The notes under the pieces were generated by a model. That model was not told the DNA's origin, did no database searches, and saw only the letters and a program-made list of their open reading frames with translations. Of a stretch of DNA of 21,837 nt, positions 1-7,190 are shown piece by piece. The number at the start of each line of letters is the position of its first letter. Position 1 is the stretch's first letter. The position numbers and the translations under genes are program-made. The DNA is from a virus, in IMG/VR virus record IMGVR_UViG_3300031673_000547, positions 1-21,837 of that record, one strand, 5' to 3'.

Positions 1-225
1 GGAGAGAATCCGCTGCTCTTTGTCAGCGACCTGCTCCTTTAGTTTGTACTTGTCGACTTCCTCTTCGAGCTTTTTCTTGTCTTCCTTCAACTGAGTTACC
101 TCAGTATTCAGGTTCTCGATGGTCTTTGCCTCTTCGAGTTCACCCTTGACCTGCTCGGCGAGTTCTTTTACCAGGTCCGGTCGTTGCTCTCTGAGGTCTT
201 TGAGATTCAAATTCGTATATTCCAT
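1..225 (-). CDS. Nested scaffold protein from internal start (partial)
   Basis: Inside the protease gene, in the same frame, codon 323 is ATG. A near-ideal SD (AAGGAG, complement of 231-236) lies five bases upstream of it. It would release the coiled-coil part alone, beginning MEYTNLNLKDLREQ, rich in Glu and Lys with heptad-like spacing (LEEAKTIENLNTEV). This matches the lambda C/Nu3 arrangement, where scaffold is made from an internal in-frame start of the protease gene. The SD and ATG are seen; separate translation is inferred. The C-terminus is outside the window. Confidence 0.55.
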   Translation of the reverse strand, partial: MEYTNLNLKDLREQRPDLVKELAEQVKGELEEAKTIENLNTEVTQLKEDKKKLEEEVDKYKLKEQVADKEQRILS

Positions 226-1191
226 TTGATCTCCTTCTTCAATTTCTTCCTCTTCTTCCTCGATCTCTTCCTGTGCCTCATATAGATTCGATGTCGAACC
301 TGGCTCAGTAACGAGATCGACCGAGGCTAGCATCCGTATGTCCTCGACCGCCTCCATCATGTCAGACTTGTCGAGGTGTGTTTCTCCGTAGGCATGGATG
401 CTGTTACCTACCTTATCGGCCATCTGCTCCACGATTGGCTCGAACCACTCGGCATGGCTGGAAAGGTACTCCAGGTCGCCCCGGACCGTACCCTTGTCAT
501 CCACTCTGCCGTTTTCGAGAAAACCGAGCACGTCACGCATCGAGCGGACGCCGCGCCGCTCCTTCATCTCGTTATCCGTGGGATGGTCTATGTATACCTT
601 TGCTCCGTTTACCAACCGTGCGACGCTCTCAAGAGCTTTAGGGAGGTACTTCCGTCCCTTCGCATCCCGGAAGGTACGATTGGGGCTTGTCGATCTCAAG
701 ATGGCGACGCCGTGTACCTTGTGCGTTTCCTTATCAATACGAACGTCGGTGAGGCCGCCGTCCATCATCGATTCAATGATTTCTCGACCCATGTTCTTCT
801 CCGGTTTCTGTTCGGCAAACTTGCCGATCTTGTATTGCTTAAGCAGTCGGTTGATCTTGGTCTTTACCGGACCCGGAACAGACATTGGCTTCCCGGTTCT
901 CGATCCGCCCACTGCTTGAGCGATAGCCCGTAGTGCGTTTAGGTTGACTTGTCCGGCGGTTGCATACATGCCTGTTGCCGGATTGATGGAGCCAGCACCC
1001 TCTTTGTAGGGAAGGTGCCACGTCGACTTTTTCTTCGGATCTTCTATCCACAGGAAACAAGCGGCCGGGAGCTTGCTCTTGTCGACAGCACTCCACGGCC
1101 TGTTACTCGCTTCTGCTTCGAGGATTCGGAAAACTTCTGCTTCAAGTTCCTCTACGAACTTGGCGTTTTCTTGGACTTGTTCGATGGTCAA
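1..1191 (-). CDS. Prohead protease fused to scaffold domain (3' end beyond window)
   Basis: At least 397 residues; the C-terminus lies past position 1. Residues 30-125 form a small domain (RPWSAVDKSKLP, YKEGAG, LNALRAIAQAVGG) resembling domains found at the N-terminus of other phage head proteases. Residues 135-305 look like a capsid maturation protease of the S78/herpesvirus-assemblin-like type: VYIDHP (His203), GNSIHAYGE (Ser264, His266) and the typical end VDLVTEPGS (292-299). After residue 305 comes a Glu-rich linker and a charged coiled coil typical of scaffold or delta domains. The start is taken as TTG at 1191, preceded by GAGATGG eight bases upstream; an in-frame TGA lies immediately before it, so no longer start exists. 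Known role of the family: it cleaves scaffold and capsid during head maturation. Protease-scaffold fusion is sure; the exact catalytic set is inferred. Confidence 0.85.
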   Translation of the reverse strand, partial: MTIEQVQENAKFVEELEAEVFRILEAEASNRPWSAVDKSKLPAACFLWIEDPKKKSTWHLPYKEGAGSINPATGMYATAGQVNLNALRAIAQAVGGSRTGKPMSVPGPVKTKINRLLKQYKIGKFAEQKPEKNMGREIIESMMDGGLTDVRIDKETHKVHGVAILRSTSPNRTFRDAKGRKYLPKALESVARLVNGAKVYIDHPTDNEMKERRGVRSMRDVLGFLENGRVDDKGTVRGDLEYLSSHAEWFEPIVEQMADKVGNSIHAYGETHLDKSDMMEAVEDIRMLASVDLVTEPGSTSNLYEAQEEIEEEEEEIEEGDQMEYTNLNLKDLREQRPDLVKELAEQVKGELEEAKTIENLNTEVTQLKEDKKKLEEEVDKYKLKEQVADKEQRILS

Positions 1192-1219
1192 TCATACGTC
1201 CATCTCACTGTAGTAGGTC

Positions 1220-1253
1220 GAGTGTGCTGAGAATTGGGAAACCCAACACACTC
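1220..1253 (-). promoter_or_regulatory. Bulged hairpin in the leader of the protease gene
   Basis: GAGTGTG (1220-1226) pairs with CACACTC (1247-1253), and TTGGG (1234-1238) pairs with CCCAA (1242-1246) around an AAA loop. This gives a 12-bp stem with one seven-base bulge. It lies between a terminator-like hairpin and the TTG start of the protease gene, about 30 bases before that start. It could be an RNA-stability or processing element, or an operator. No U-run follows it, so it is not a simple terminator. Confidence 0.45.
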
Positions 1254-1257
1254 TATT

Positions 1258-1283
1258 AAAAACTGGTTATCGTGTAACCAGTT
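1258..1283 (-). terminator. Rho-independent terminator after the small membrane gene
   Basis: Perfect nine-base inverted repeat AACTGGTTA (1261-1269) / TAACCAGTT (1275-1283) with a five-base loop. Read on the minus strand it is followed by a T-run (TTTTTAAT). The stop codon of the upstream membrane gene (1282-1284) overlaps the first arm. It would reduce transcription from the upstream genes into the protease gene, which implies partial read-through or a separate promoter for the protease and capsid genes. I could not pick out a convincing promoter in the 60 bases between. Confidence 0.65.
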
Positions 1284-1608
1284 AAGCTGGCACCTGGCTG
1301 ATGAAGTACTGGGCAATCGCCGTCACCAGCGGGGCGACCACGACCCAGAACTGACTACCGGGAATGTACTGATCTATGATCAGTTGCGCGACCGCTACCA
1401 GGAGCAGCAGCCCCTTGCCCGCGATACCCTGCCAGGCTTCTCCCGGCAATAAGCCGAGAACGAACTGCGCGACCCACGTCAACCCTGGCATCAGGATCGC
1501 CCAAAGCGGTATCGGCGCACCGAGTATGTCTGCCGCAGCCGCGCCGAAGGCTACCGCCAACAACAGAAATTTTCCAACCCATTTCTGCCATGTCCAATCT
1601 TTGAACAT
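1282..1608 (-). CDS. Small integral membrane protein, holin-like
   Basis: 108 residues, mostly hydrophobic, with three or four probable membrane segments: about 11-27, 34-54, 66-82 and 86-104. The N-terminus (MFKDWTWQKWVGK) is short, basic and aromatic. SD AGGAGGG lies four bases before ATG. Size and topology would suit a holin or another small phage membrane protein, but it sits in the head-gene region rather than beside the M23 peptidase, and no family motif is recognisable. Its stop codon is embedded in a terminator hairpin, so it ends a transcription unit. Membrane location is well supported; the holin role is only a guess. Confidence 0.75.
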   Translation of the reverse strand: MFKDWTWQKWVGKFLLLAVAFGAAAADILGAPIPLWAILMPGLTWVAQFVLGLLPGEAWQGIAGKGLLLLVAVAQLIIDQYIPGSQFWVVVAPLVTAIAQYFISQVPA

Positions 1609-1627
1609 AATTCCCTCCTACTGTATT

Positions 1628-1861
1628 TTATACCGGCTCAAGTATCAACCGGTACCGTTGCCCGATCTTGAAGAATCCAGCAGCTTTCTCGTCGACGAAT
1701 ACGATAGACATGGTGTCGGGGTAGTTCGAGATCCGGGAATCCCGCTCAAATGCCAGCCTCACCTGTATCGTCTTCTGCTCGGGCGGTGCCGGGACGCTGT
1801 TGTCCGGTAGTCGCTCGATCTTCTCGTATGCCCAGACTGGTAACTCGATCCTCGCTGCCAT
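1628..1861 (-). CDS. Hypothetical 77-residue protein in the head-gene region
   Basis: A small soluble protein beginning MAARIELPVWAYEKIERLP. The C-terminal half alternates hydrophobic and charged residues (IQVRLAFERD, MSIVFVDEKA, YRLILEPV), suggesting a compact beta-rich domain. SD AGGAG is eight bases upstream of ATG. It lies 24 bases after the preceding gene and 19 bases before the membrane gene, in the same direction, so it is probably co-transcribed with head genes. I do not recognise a family. A small accessory head protein is possible but unproven. Confidence 0.7.
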   Translation of the reverse strand: MAARIELPVWAYEKIERLPDNSVPAPPEQKTIQVRLAFERDSRISNYPDTMSIVFVDEKAAGFFKIGQRYRLILEPV

Positions 1862-1885
1862 ATTCCTGTCTCCTGTATTCGACCT

Positions 1886-2353
1886 CTACCACTTATAGCG
1901 GTAGTGTCCATTCGGCGTGACCTCGATCCGGTCTCCCACGCCCTTCAGTTCCCCACCGGCGGACCGGACTTCCTTGCCTTGCTTCTTCACCCAATCGAAG
2001 AACTTCTGCGTCCAGATCCCGTTCCGCTCGCGTCGTTTATCGCGTTTCATCTTCCCCTCGGGATCTTCCTTCAACAGCACGACGGCCGCTCCGGCCTCAG
2101 CAGGCGACGTGCCACCTGTGAGCTTCATTCGCCGCTCGAATATCTCCTCCGGGGACACGGCCCTCACCCCTGCCGCATGTGCGGAAGCTTTTATCTTGTT
2201 CCGCTCGATGACGTCCTCTATCGTCTCGCCGACGATCTCTTCCTCTGCTTCGGGAACGTAGACCTCGACGTCATCTTCGAGGGAACTTGCCCTTTGCGGC
2301 TTTGTCTCTACGCCGATTGTATCTTCGGCCACTTTCACGTTCTTGTCACTCAC
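1886..2353 (-). CDS. Hypothetical acidic protein following the MuF gene
   Basis: 155 residues with a GTG start supported by a strong SD (GGAGGTG, five bases upstream). The first 50 residues are very acidic and probably disordered (VEVYVPEAEEEIVGETIEDV). The middle has AVSPEEIFERRMKL. The C-terminal third is basic (KRDKRRERNG, FFDWVKKQGKEVRS) and ends in RIEVTPNGHYRYKW. This acidic-then-basic layout is common in scaffold-like or head-accessory proteins, but I recognise no domain. It lies 28 bases after the MuF-like gene, so it is likely part of the same head operon. Function unknown. Confidence 0.7.
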   Translation of the reverse strand: MSDKNVKVAEDTIGVETKPQRASSLEDDVEVYVPEAEEEIVGETIEDVIERNKIKASAHAAGVRAVSPEEIFERRMKLTGGTSPAEAGAAVVLLKEDPEGKMKRDKRRERNGIWTQKFFDWVKKQGKEVRSAGGELKGVGDRIEVTPNGHYRYKW

Positions 2354-2381
2354 TCTGTCACCTCCATACTGATATTATCGG

Positions 2382-3317
2382 TTATACCACAACCGCTGTG
2401 GGTGTTTCAAGCCAGCTCTTGAACGGTACAGCAACCCAAAAGCAAATACATTGGGCATGCGGGATATCCGGGAACGCATCTGGTGTATAGACTCCGGGGC
2501 CGTATCCCACGTCCGACGAGGCGAGATCATCGCAGATGTCCATTTCCGGATGTGCATCCGATAGCATCCACTGCATCCCTTCGGCCCACGGCATCTGCTT
2601 CACGTACTGCACGGCTGCGTTCCGATACGCCCGGTGTAGCTCAGTTCGTAGTACTCGCTGCGCGTTCTTCGCCGCACTCTTATATACGCCCCTTCCTGGA
2701 GGGTTCTGCTTGAAGAACGCTCGCCACTTCTTCGTCCTCATGTCCACTGCCGGTAGGTGCATGAAGGCCCTGATCTCCTGACTGATCTCAGCAGCGGACT
2801 TGCCTTCCAACATCGCATCTGCGAGATAGGTCTTCATCGAAAGGAGCTGGATACGGTTAAGTTCCCAGATCCTCGCACTCAGCTCCACGCCATCGACCGA
2901 GGTCCGCATCGCGTTGATCGCCTCGAAGTTCATCGACGTGAACATAGGTGAGTCAGGAGCCAGGAGGGTGAGGTCGTATCCTTTCAGTGCCGTGCCGAAC
3001 AGATACCGGCCAGCGGCTATCTGGTCGTTGATCGACTGCCCGACCACCATCTCCACCGAGTCGCTGATCTTCTTGGTCACGATCTGGTTAAGCCGCACGA
3101 CCTCTTTCTGGATCTCATTCCCGATATATACAGCACCGAACAGCTCGGCACTTGACCCGAGCCCTGATACCTTGGAGCCGATACGTGCCGCTGCTTGCTG
3201 GTAACTCTTGATGATAGATGCTTCAGTCTGTGCCTCGATCTCCAGCATCATGTTGCGCCCACGACGGACGAGCAGCTGCATCGCCTTTTGTATTTCGGGA
3301 TCTAGGGGATTAGGCAT
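2382..3317 (-). CDS. MuF-type minor head protein
   Basis: 311 residues. The C-terminal 100 residues carry the signature of the phage Mu gpF / SPP1 gp7-like head morphogenesis family: a helix RVLRTELHRAYRNAAVQYV (about 223-241), then WMLSDAHPEMDICDD and IPHAQCICFW. The Cys and His residues probably bind metal. The first 200 residues are helical. Family members sit between portal and scaffold genes, bind the portal and enter the capsid with DNA. The order here, portal then three small genes then this gene then protease, agrees. Start ATG with GAGGAT upstream. Its first residues, MPNPLDPE, nearly repeat those of the gene just upstream. Confidence 0.88.
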   Translation of the reverse strand: MPNPLDPEIQKAMQLLVRRGRNMMLEIEAQTEASIIKSYQQAAARIGSKVSGLGSSAELFGAVYIGNEIQKEVVRLNQIVTKKISDSVEMVVGQSINDQIAAGRYLFGTALKGYDLTLLAPDSPMFTSMNFEAINAMRTSVDGVELSARIWELNRIQLLSMKTYLADAMLEGKSAAEISQEIRAFMHLPAVDMRTKKWRAFFKQNPPGRGVYKSAAKNAQRVLRTELHRAYRNAAVQYVKQMPWAEGMQWMLSDAHPEMDICDDLASSDVGYGPGVYTPDAFPDIPHAQCICFWVAVPFKSWLETPTAVVV

Positions 3318-3326
3318 CTTCTATCC

Positions 3327-3650
3327 TCATTTTATGATGATTCCCATATCTGCGGCCATTTTCCTACCTTGTTCGATTCCGCAATCGTTCAGATCCCATA
3401 TTTCACTAAGCCGTTTTCTATCTTTATCGGGCAGTTTGAAAGGAACGGGACGCCCGACACAACTCAACATCGTCACCCTGTTTCCAATCCCGTATGTCCT
3501 ACGTTGCAAAACATAATAGTAATCGTCGTCATCGTACTGATCGGTCCATCCCAATAGCCGAACAAGGTCAAAATCAGCATGCATGATTTCATTCCGATGT
3601 TTATCAACAAACCTCTGGATGCTCGGTTCAGGATCAAGCGGACTAGGCAA
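3327..3650 (-). CDS. Hypothetical protein with MPSPLDPE N-terminus, TTG start
   Basis: 107 residues, unknown function. The only suitable start is TTG at 3650, giving MPSPLDPEPSIQRFVDKH. This choice is backed by the near-identical N-terminus of the next gene (MPNPLDPE). SD is weak (AAAGGAAT about nine bases upstream). A very acidic and aromatic stretch (DQYDDDDYYYVLQRR) occurs near residues 38-52, followed by YGIGNRVTMLSCVGRPVPFKLPDKDRKR given here only as landmarks: YGIGNRV and LPDKDRKRLSE. It overlaps the upstream gene by eight bases and lies nine bases before the MuF gene, so translation is probably coupled. Confidence 0.65.
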   Translation of the reverse strand: MPSPLDPEPSIQRFVDKHRNEIMHADFDLVRLLGWTDQYDDDDYYYVLQRRTYGIGNRVTMLSCVGRPVPFKLPDKDRKRLSEIWDLNDCGIEQGRKMAADMGIIIK

Positions 3651-3921
3651 TTCTTTTTATTCCTTTTGCGAACATGTCATTATCAGACATCTCTTTTGTC
3701 ACAACAAAATCCCGGCCATACATATCCATGTATGCTCCGGGCTGTATTCTTGTCTCTTCCTTGTGGTTCCCGTTGATCATCCGGTATGCGACGTGCCGGG
3801 CATAGATCGTCGGAAAATGCGACTTCAACCACGGCGGCAAGTTCGTAGCACCGAGTGGTATGCGCCTAGCTGTGCGTCTCATCCTGTGCATCAGCCGCTT
3901 GCGGTCACCCCTCTTTCCCAT
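3643..3921 (-). CDS. Hypothetical basic protein between portal and MuF genes
   Basis: 92 residues. The N-terminus is strongly basic (MGKRGDRKRLMHRMRRTARR), followed by LPPWLKSHFPTIYARHVAYR and a C-terminal half with GAYMDMYGRDFVVTKEM. The basic start suggests nucleic-acid binding or contact with an acidic partner. It overlaps both neighbours: its ATG lies inside the end of the preceding 60-residue gene and its stop lies inside the start of the next. This compact packing is typical of phage head operons. I recognise no family. Confidence 0.65.
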   Translation of the reverse strand: MGKRGDRKRLMHRMRRTARRIPLGATNLPPWLKSHFPTIYARHVAYRMINGNHKEETRIQPGAYMDMYGRDFVVTKEMSDNDMFAKGIKRIA

Positions 3922-4087
3922 CGTACACCTTCACCGCCTCGATCTCGTAAATATCGTAACATGTCGCAGGGCGTATCTTGTTCTGTTGCTGTGCCTCAAA
4001 TATCGCATCTTCTTTGTAGTAGCAAATACGATAGATTTCACAATTATCCGTTCCGGCAATTTCTGATAAAACAAAATATAATTTCAT
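3905..4087 (-). CDS. Hypothetical 60-residue protein coupled to portal
   Basis: Starts at an ATG that overlaps the portal stop codon (ATGA, 4084-4087), with a purine-rich SD (GGAGAAGG) encoded in the portal C-terminus. Translation is therefore almost certainly coupled to portal. Sequence: KLYFVLSEIAG, then two Cys (CEIYRICYYKE), then CYDIYEIEAVKVYDGKEG. The beta-rich pattern suggests a small compact domain. Three Cys could be structural, but no paired zinc knuckle is present. Function unknown. Confidence 0.65.
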   Translation of the reverse strand: MKLYFVLSEIAGTDNCEIYRICYYKEDAIFEAQQQNKIRPATCYDIYEIEAVKVYDGKEG

Positions 4088-5619
4088 TCTGCCTTCTCCG
4101 TCTCCGGGTCCTCTTCGTCCTCAGGGGTCTGCTGTGCCTTCGACCGCGCTTTCAGATACTCCTCGTCTCCTCTTTCCTCGTCGCTATCGCCTTCTTGCTC
4201 GGTCGCCATCTCTTCCTCTTCCTGCTTCAGCTGCTCCATCTCGTAGTCGTAGTCGAGGTCGAGCCGAGACGCTGCCGTGCGGTTACTTATCCACCGCTGG
4301 TTCGACTGGAGCACGTATGCCTTGGTTTCCTTCTCGATCTCGCGGTGTATCAGTTCCGGGAACGTGATCTCGACTTCCGTGGAAGTCTCCTCAAACGCCT
4401 GCACCTCTACGGGACGCCGTTCACCCGTCTCCGGATCCTCGGCCTCCAGCTCTATCGTGATCTCCTCTTTCGCCGGGATCTCTCCCGCCTTTATCCCTGC
4501 GGTGATGACCTTGGCGAGGATCTCCTTGAAGTGCACGCTGAAGAAATCCTGCCAGTCCATGAACTCGCGTACCCCTGGGGCTTCTGCCACTAAGGTGCTC
4601 GCGTAGTTACTATTCGAGCTATCTGAAGTCACCATGAACTCCGGTAACCCCGCACCAGCGCTTATGGCCAGTAATATACTGCGCCCGTCTTCCTGCACGT
4701 CGGCGGCCTGGAGATTCGGGGACAGCATCTTGTAGTCCACTCCCTTGCTGGTGGTGAGCACAGACACGCCCTCTGGGGCCTTCGCGTACTCCGTGTTGTC
4801 CGACGCCTTTCGCTTCAGCGTCTTCTGCGCGTTTACCAGCGAGGCGATCTGGTCGCCCGTGCCGGTTATCTGCTTCACCAACGCTATCGTGGCCCGCACT
4901 TTATTGAGCTTCATCCGATCCCGCAGCCAATCCTTGTACATCTTCAGGTCCGGCAACATCGCCTCAAGATAAGAGCGCCCGCGCTTCACGTCGGAGTCGA
5001 CCATGATCTTGATGTGCTGCACGTCCTCGGCCGGCACACGCTCCTCCTTGTACCAGTACGCCAGGACATCTTCCACGTCGTCGGGATTCGTCTCGATCCC
5101 ATAGGTGACGTTATTTTTCGCCTTCTTGTCCTTCGGTTCCGTGACCTTTCCAGCGTCCATGAACCGCGTGAGCAACATCCCGGTCTGGTCTGGAAAGAAA
5201 CGGATGAACGCCTCGCCGTCACGCATCGTCCGCCGCACGACCTCCTTCTTCCGTAGGTCCATCCGGTTGACTCGCCAGAACGTGTCGAGCCATCGCTTCA
5301 CCATCGGATTCTGTGATATCGGCTGAACGTCGAACCCGCGCCCCACGATATACTTCTCCATGAGCCGCAGGATGTTCCTCGCGTGCGAGTTCCGATAGAA
5401 GAACTCCATAGCGACTTCCCGGAGCTCCCCGGCCTCCGAGGCATCCAGTTCCTTCGGCGACGTACCGAGTATCGTCCAGTCGCTCTCGTCGATATCCTCA
5501 AGCGTCTTGCGCTGCGCTCTGTTGGGTGATAGCAGCCGTTCGTAAATCTTCTGCAACAGTACGGCCTGCCGTGCCTCGGTCAGTGCTATCTGCCTCTTAG
5601 CTTTCAGTAATTCAAACAT
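4084..5619 (-). CDS. Phage portal protein
   Basis: 511 residues, normal for a portal. Recognisable pieces are SHARNILRLMEKYIVGRGFD (about 78-97), DGEAFIRFFPD (about 134-144), RGRSYLEAMLPDLKMYKDWL (about 213-232), which is the characteristic core helix of portals, and LPEFMVTSDSSNSNYAST (about 326-343), the family Ser/Asn-rich loop. The last 50 residues are extremely acidic. The portal forms the dodecameric ring at one capsid vertex through which the terminase pumps DNA. SD AGGAG lies three bases before ATG; the start overlaps the radical SAM stop by eight bases. The unusual point is that the terminase gene is 4.5 kb away, separated by accessory genes. Confidence 0.93.
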   Translation of the reverse strand: MFELLKAKRQIALTEARQAVLLQKIYERLLSPNRAQRKTLEDIDESDWTILGTSPKELDASEAGELREVAMEFFYRNSHARNILRLMEKYIVGRGFDVQPISQNPMVKRWLDTFWRVNRMDLRKKEVVRRTMRDGEAFIRFFPDQTGMLLTRFMDAGKVTEPKDKKAKNNVTYGIETNPDDVEDVLAYWYKEERVPAEDVQHIKIMVDSDVKRGRSYLEAMLPDLKMYKDWLRDRMKLNKVRATIALVKQITGTGDQIASLVNAQKTLKRKASDNTEYAKAPEGVSVLTTSKGVDYKMLSPNLQAADVQEDGRSILLAISAGAGLPEFMVTSDSSNSNYASTLVAEAPGVREFMDWQDFFSVHFKEILAKVITAGIKAGEIPAKEEITIELEAEDPETGERRPVEVQAFEETSTEVEITFPELIHREIEKETKAYVLQSNQRWISNRTAASRLDLDYDYEMEQLKQEEEEMATEQEGDSDEERGDEEYLKARSKAQQTPEDEEDPETEKAE

Positions 5620-6832
5620 TCTCTCCTGCCCTTCGCCGGAGTGCCAGCTCCCGGTCTTTCCTCCGTAATTCCTCGACCTGTTCCGGACCCCACTGTTTCG
5701 TTTTAATCAGCCCCGTCGTGTATCGTAGGTCTCTGTATAGTTTCGCTCCGTCTTCAGTAAGGTATCTCTTGCTCTTGCAATAATTGTACAGCTCTGTGCC
5801 TGGATAAGGTGTGGCAATATAGATATGCCTGTCCGTCAGCGGGAGCGAGTTCGCATAGTCGACGGTCTCCTGCATCTGTTTAAGGCTTTCCCCCGGCCAC
5901 CCGATGATGAAGAACCCACAGACCTCGATCCCATTCTTCATCAACCAATCGGCTATCACTCTCGCTTCCTTCGGCTTGATCCACTTGTCGAGGATGTTCA
6001 TGCGCTTGGCGGTCTCTTCCACCCCGGTCTCAAACGCCAGAGACACTCGCCAGCATCCGCTGTCTGCGATCTCGGCAAGACACTTGGAGAGACCTCGAAT
6101 CTCAATCCCGTTGGGTGTAGACCAGTGGACGTTGTATCGATTGAAAAGGCTGATAATTTGTTTGAGCCGTTCAGGCTGTAAGGCGATATTGTCATCTTCG
6201 ATAAAAAGTTCATGTATCCCTTTCCCCTCGAGGTACTTCAGGTAACGGTCGATCCACGATACCGAGAATGAAACATACTTCTCCCATACGTTCTGTACAC
6301 CACAGAAAGCACACTGTCGCACGCAGCCTCTAGAGGTCTCGAACGGGATCCACCGCTTCGTCATGCTTCGAAGATCGTGCGGCTTGTCCTCTTCCCAATA
6401 TCGGTTTAGCTCCGTGAGTGCGAAAATAGGATGATGGATCTCGCCCTTGATTTGAAATTTCAAGTGTTCGGCTATCGCGTGCTCGCCCCAGCCTTTCGCC
6501 ACGAACGTAACGCCTTTCGGAGGTTGGACAACCTGTGCATGAAAACCACCGGCGATCACTGTACCGCATACCGCGCGTGCTTTCTTCGCTACCTTCATGT
6601 AGTCGTCATGCTGGATACTGAACTGTACCGATATACCGATCACATCCCACTTATTCATCCGCAGGGTTTCGGTGAGATCATCCCCGGCGTGCATATCGCA
6701 AACGTGAACCCAGTTGTCGGTATTCTCCACGATGTTCGTTCGCATGGACCACAGGCCGAGCGGCGGCATCACGCACCGCTTCTGGGTCTCGGCCGCGGGC
6801 TCAGGTAGCTTGATTAACAGAACTCGTTGCAC
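5612..6832 (-). CDS. Radical SAM enzyme with B12-binding-like N-terminal domain
   Basis: 406 residues from a GTG start (VQRVLLIKLPEP). The 4Fe-4S motif SRGCVRQCAFCGV is clear, with C170, C174 and C177. The N-terminal 150 residues follow the class B layout: MPPLGLWSM, DVIGISVQFS and GTVIAGGFHA, a Rossmann-like fold usually binding cobalamin. TIM-barrel landmarks follow: ELFIEDDNIAL, RVSLAFETGVEETAKRMNI and CGFFIIGWPGES. Known class B members methylate or rearrange unactivated carbons. A longer frame to 6907 adds an Arg/Ser/Pro-rich N-terminus translated through the upstream gene, so I prefer 6832. It overlaps the portal start by eight bases, which is a strange partner for an oxidoreductase. 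The substrate is unknown; it may modify a base, a sugar or a virion protein. Confidence 0.88.
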   Translation of the reverse strand: MQRVLLIKLPEPAAETQKRCVMPPLGLWSMRTNIVENTDNWVHVCDMHAGDDLTETLRMNKWDVIGISVQFSIQHDDYMKVAKKARAVCGTVIAGGFHAQVVQPPKGVTFVAKGWGEHAIAEHLKFQIKGEIHHPIFALTELNRYWEEDKPHDLRSMTKRWIPFETSRGCVRQCAFCGVQNVWEKYVSFSVSWIDRYLKYLEGKGIHELFIEDDNIALQPERLKQIISLFNRYNVHWSTPNGIEIRGLSKCLAEIADSGCWRVSLAFETGVEETAKRMNILDKWIKPKEARVIADWLMKNGIEVCGFFIIGWPGESLKQMQETVDYANSLPLTDRHIYIATPYPGTELYNYCKSKRYLTEDGAKLYRDLRYTTGLIKTKQWGPEQVEELRRKDRELALRRRAGENV

Positions 6833-7172
6833 TCGGTGTCCCCGATCCCTGCACCTGCTCGCTCGGCATGGGCTCCCCGGATATCTGGTAGGCGATGTTC
6901 TTCGCAACGGGCGATTCGTAGCCCCGCTGCTTCAGGACGTCGATATTGTGGTTGATGATCTCCTTGGAGTGACCGAAGTAGATGATCCCTGTCTCGTCCG
7001 CTTCCGTCACCCCGCTGGCCATACGGATAGCCTTGCCCTCGCAGGAAGACTGGGAGCCCCCCTTCTTCAGGCAGGCGGCAAGGGCACTGTTGGCTACGTC
7101 AACCCACTGGCGCTTACCCTTCGCTGAGAGCCCTTTCTTGTGGCTATCTACATCCGCGATTGCCCACGGCAT
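6801..7172 (-). CDS. Small head-region protein with CEGKAIR-type motif
   Basis: 123 residues. The N-terminal half has a pattern I know from proteins encoded beside phage capsid and protease genes: MPWAIADVDSHKKGL, WVDVANSALAACLKKGG and CEGKAIRMASGV. The C-terminal half carries GYESPVAKNIAYQISGE, another helix-type motif common in phage head neighbourhoods, and ends in a Ser/Thr-rich tail. SD AAAGGAG lies seven bases before ATG. Its last 32 bases overlap the preferred start of the radical SAM gene. Two Cys (CLKK, CEGK) may pair. The exact role is unknown; a small virion or assembly factor is likely. Confidence 0.7.
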   Translation of the reverse strand: MPWAIADVDSHKKGLSAKGKRQWVDVANSALAACLKKGGSQSSCEGKAIRMASGVTEADETGIIYFGHSKEIINHNIDVLKQRGYESPVAKNIAYQISGEPMPSEQVQGSGTPSATSSVNQAT

Positions 7173-7190
7173 AATCAGGCTCCTTTCCCC

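Noticed and set aside
3583-4593. Long plus-strand open frame of 336 codons opposite the portal and small genes
   Set aside because: It has no SD, a low-complexity Leu/Arg/Phe-rich product, and lies antisense to the well-supported portal gene and three coupled genes.
6833-6907. N-terminal extension of the radical SAM protein
   Set aside because: These codons give an Arg/Ser/Pro-rich string from the overlapping upstream gene and no SD supports the earlier start.
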